Shown: positions 63,190 through 64,000 of the stretch, piece by piece
How positions within the stretch are numbered: the first letter of the stretch is position 1
Layout: each line of letters opens with the position of its first letter
From: Silvimonas terrae
GTDB lineage: Bacteria > Pseudomonadota > Gammaproteobacteria > Burkholderiales > Chitinibacteraceae
NCBI RefSeq assembly: GCF_014202765.1
Contig: NZ_JACHHN010000012.1
Coordinates: 62,001-126,000 of the forward strand
Length of the DNA: 64,000 bases
Direction: 5' to 3'
The notes under the pieces: model-generated
Told to the model about the DNA's origin: nothing
The model's database searches: none
The model's input: only the letters and a program-made list of their open reading frames with translations
Position numbers and translations under genes: made by a program

Positions 63190-63433
63190 TGTGTAGGGGT
63201 CCCGAAAAGGCGAGTAAATACCGAAGCTTGCGGATTCTAGCAAAACCGGCCGATCGCTGCCCATGTAGTTGTGAATCATGCATCGCAGGTCGGTTTCAGG
63301 TTCACCCTGATGTTTTAATGCTATTTGCGTGATAGAGCACTGCCAGAAACATCAGTCGACCTCTGTGGCGCGCTGGCGATCCCTGCGGTTCTGGCATTTC
63401 ATGATCCTGGCACAGGCCGGCGACACCTGCGTT

Positions 63434-63461
63434 TTGACGTTTATCTGGTGTATTTGATAAT
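63434..63461 (+). promoter_or_regulatory. Promoter of imuA
   Basis: TTGACG (63434-63439), 16 bases, GATAAT (63456-63461); five of six matches in each box. Confidence 0.65.
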
Positions 63462-63476
63462 AGAACGAACGTTCTA
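63461..63476. promoter_or_regulatory. SOS-type LexA operator, GAAC-N4-GTTC class
   Basis: TAGAACGAACGTTCTA has 7-bp perfect arms separated by two bases. It overlaps the end of the -10 and the start site of imuA, ideal for repression. The core GAAC-N4-GTTC is the Bacillus/actinobacterial LexA pattern rather than CTGT-N8-ACAG. Confidence 0.7.
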
Positions 63477-63516
63477 TATGATCGGTCCGACAGTTTGTTT
63501 TTCAGGATTGATCATC

Positions 63517-64000
63517 ATGAACGATGCAGCGCTGGTTTCTGTTCTGCAGCACCCGGCCGTCTGGCGGGGTGATGGGCGCATGGGCGCGGCGCCTGCCACG
63601 GTGCCGTCGGCGTTTCGGGCGCTGGATGCCCAGTTGCCCGGCGGCGGCTGGGCCGTGGGTAGTGTGACGGAGCTCTTGCTGGGCAATGGCACCGGCAGTG
63701 GAGAGCTTCCCTTGCTGTGGCCCGCGCTGGGGCAGATTGCCCGTGCCCGGGAAGTCGTGTTGATTGCGCCCCCGCAAGTGCCCTATGCCCCAGCCTGGCA
63801 GCAAGCGGGGATTGACCCGGGCCGTATGCTCTGGCTGCAACCTGCCAGCGTGACGGAATCACTCTGGGCCATGGAACAAGCCCTGCGTGAGCCGGCCTGC
63901 GGTGCGGTGCTGGGCTGGATTCAGGGGTTTATTGATGATCGGGCCTGCCGTCGCTTGCAACTGGCCGCCAAATCCGGCCAGAGCTATGGCTTTTTGCTGC
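63517..64000 (+). CDS. imuA: Translesion synthesis-associated protein ImuA (5' part)
   Basis: About 161 residues are present; the gene runs off the window. The start MNDAALVSVLQHPAVWRGD and PSAFRALDAQLPGGGWAVGSVTELLL, then LLWPALGQIARAREVVLIAPPQVPYAPAW, match ImuA (SulA/RecA-like fold). ImuA acts with ImuB and DnaE2 in damage-induced mutagenesis, and imuB and dnaE2 are expected next. CAGGA precedes the ATG at 63517. The operator upstream supports SOS control. Confidence 0.88.
   Translation, partial: MNDAALVSVLQHPAVWRGDGRMGAAPATVPSAFRALDAQLPGGGWAVGSVTELLLGNGTGSGELPLLWPALGQIARAREVVLIAPPQVPYAPAWQQAGIDPGRMLWLQPASVTESLWAMEQALREPACGAVLGWIQGFIDDRACRRLQLAAKSGQSYGFLL

Noticed and set aside
1-64000. 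tRNA, rRNA, tmRNA or known riboswitch genes
   Set aside because: No cloverleaf with a TTCGA-type arm or recognised riboswitch core was found by reading; a covariance search would be needed to be certain.

Overview
The window is chromosomal DNA of moderately high GC content, densely packed with housekeeping genes. Gene content points to a free-living, flagellated Gram-negative betaproteobacterium, most likely of the order Neisseriales (Chromobacteriaceae/Chitinibacteraceae type). Pointers are a trxA-rho-rpmE2 block, the betaproteobacterial small families DUF3579 and DUF2788, a TamA/TamB pair, a PsrA-type fatty-acid regulator and intergenic repeats of the ATTCCC-N8-GGGAAT type known from Neisseria. 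The placement is inference from gene content; no database was searched. No tRNA, rRNA, CRISPR array, prophage or complete insertion sequence was seen.

Layout. 1-10 kb: an MFS symporter fragment, a periplasmic binding-protein-like gene, dctA, hslR-fumC, a repeat-filled gap, a branched-chain amino-acid-type binding lipoprotein, radC, and coaBC-dut. 10-14 kb: a porin with a long structured leader, an overlapping Hpt/CHAD pair, a HAD phosphatase and a YchJ-like protein. 14-23.2 kb: a fatty-acid beta-oxidation locus, psrA-fadE followed by fadL-fadN-fadA, with a PsrA-type palindrome in front of psrA and long hairpins or inverted repeats in both fadL-fadN-fadA spacers. 23.4-32 kb: a chalcone-isomerase-like exported protein, an AT-rich regulatory island with a 31-codon gene and a structured RNA, tamA-tamB and an SGNH esterase lipoprotein. 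32-35 kb: comF, bioB and a bactofilin. 35.3-47.8 kb: flgBCDEFGHI, flgJ, flgK and flgL. 47.8-53.6 kb: radA, trxA, rho, rpmE2 and an ArnT-like membrane glycosyltransferase. 53.6-59.1 kb, minus strand: DUF3149, yajQ, DinB, YdjM-like, ppnP, DUF2788, argG, LysE-type exporter and argF. 59.5-64 kb: DUF3579, a FabG-like reductase, an L,D-transpeptidase/TPR pair and the start of imuA.

Regulation visible in the sequence is unusually rich. The flagellar genes show a class-by-class arrangement: sigma-54 (-24/-12) promoters before flgB and, as a perfect consensus match, before flgJ, and sigma-28 promoters (GCCGATAT -10) before flgK and flgL. The 1-kb flgI-flgJ gap holds a terminator and a compound repeat bounded by a 34-bp perfect inverted repeat. 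The same structured repeat occurs after fumC, and comparing the three copies shows compensatory base changes in its hairpins. imuA carries a GAAC-N4-GTTC SOS-type operator over its -10 region.

The strongest candidates for something undescribed are (i) the 24.12-24.66 kb island, where two copies of a CGTAG-N5-CTACG palindrome precede a small cationic, methionine-rich ORF and a chain of RNA hairpins ending in a terminator, and (ii) the covarying hairpin repeat family.
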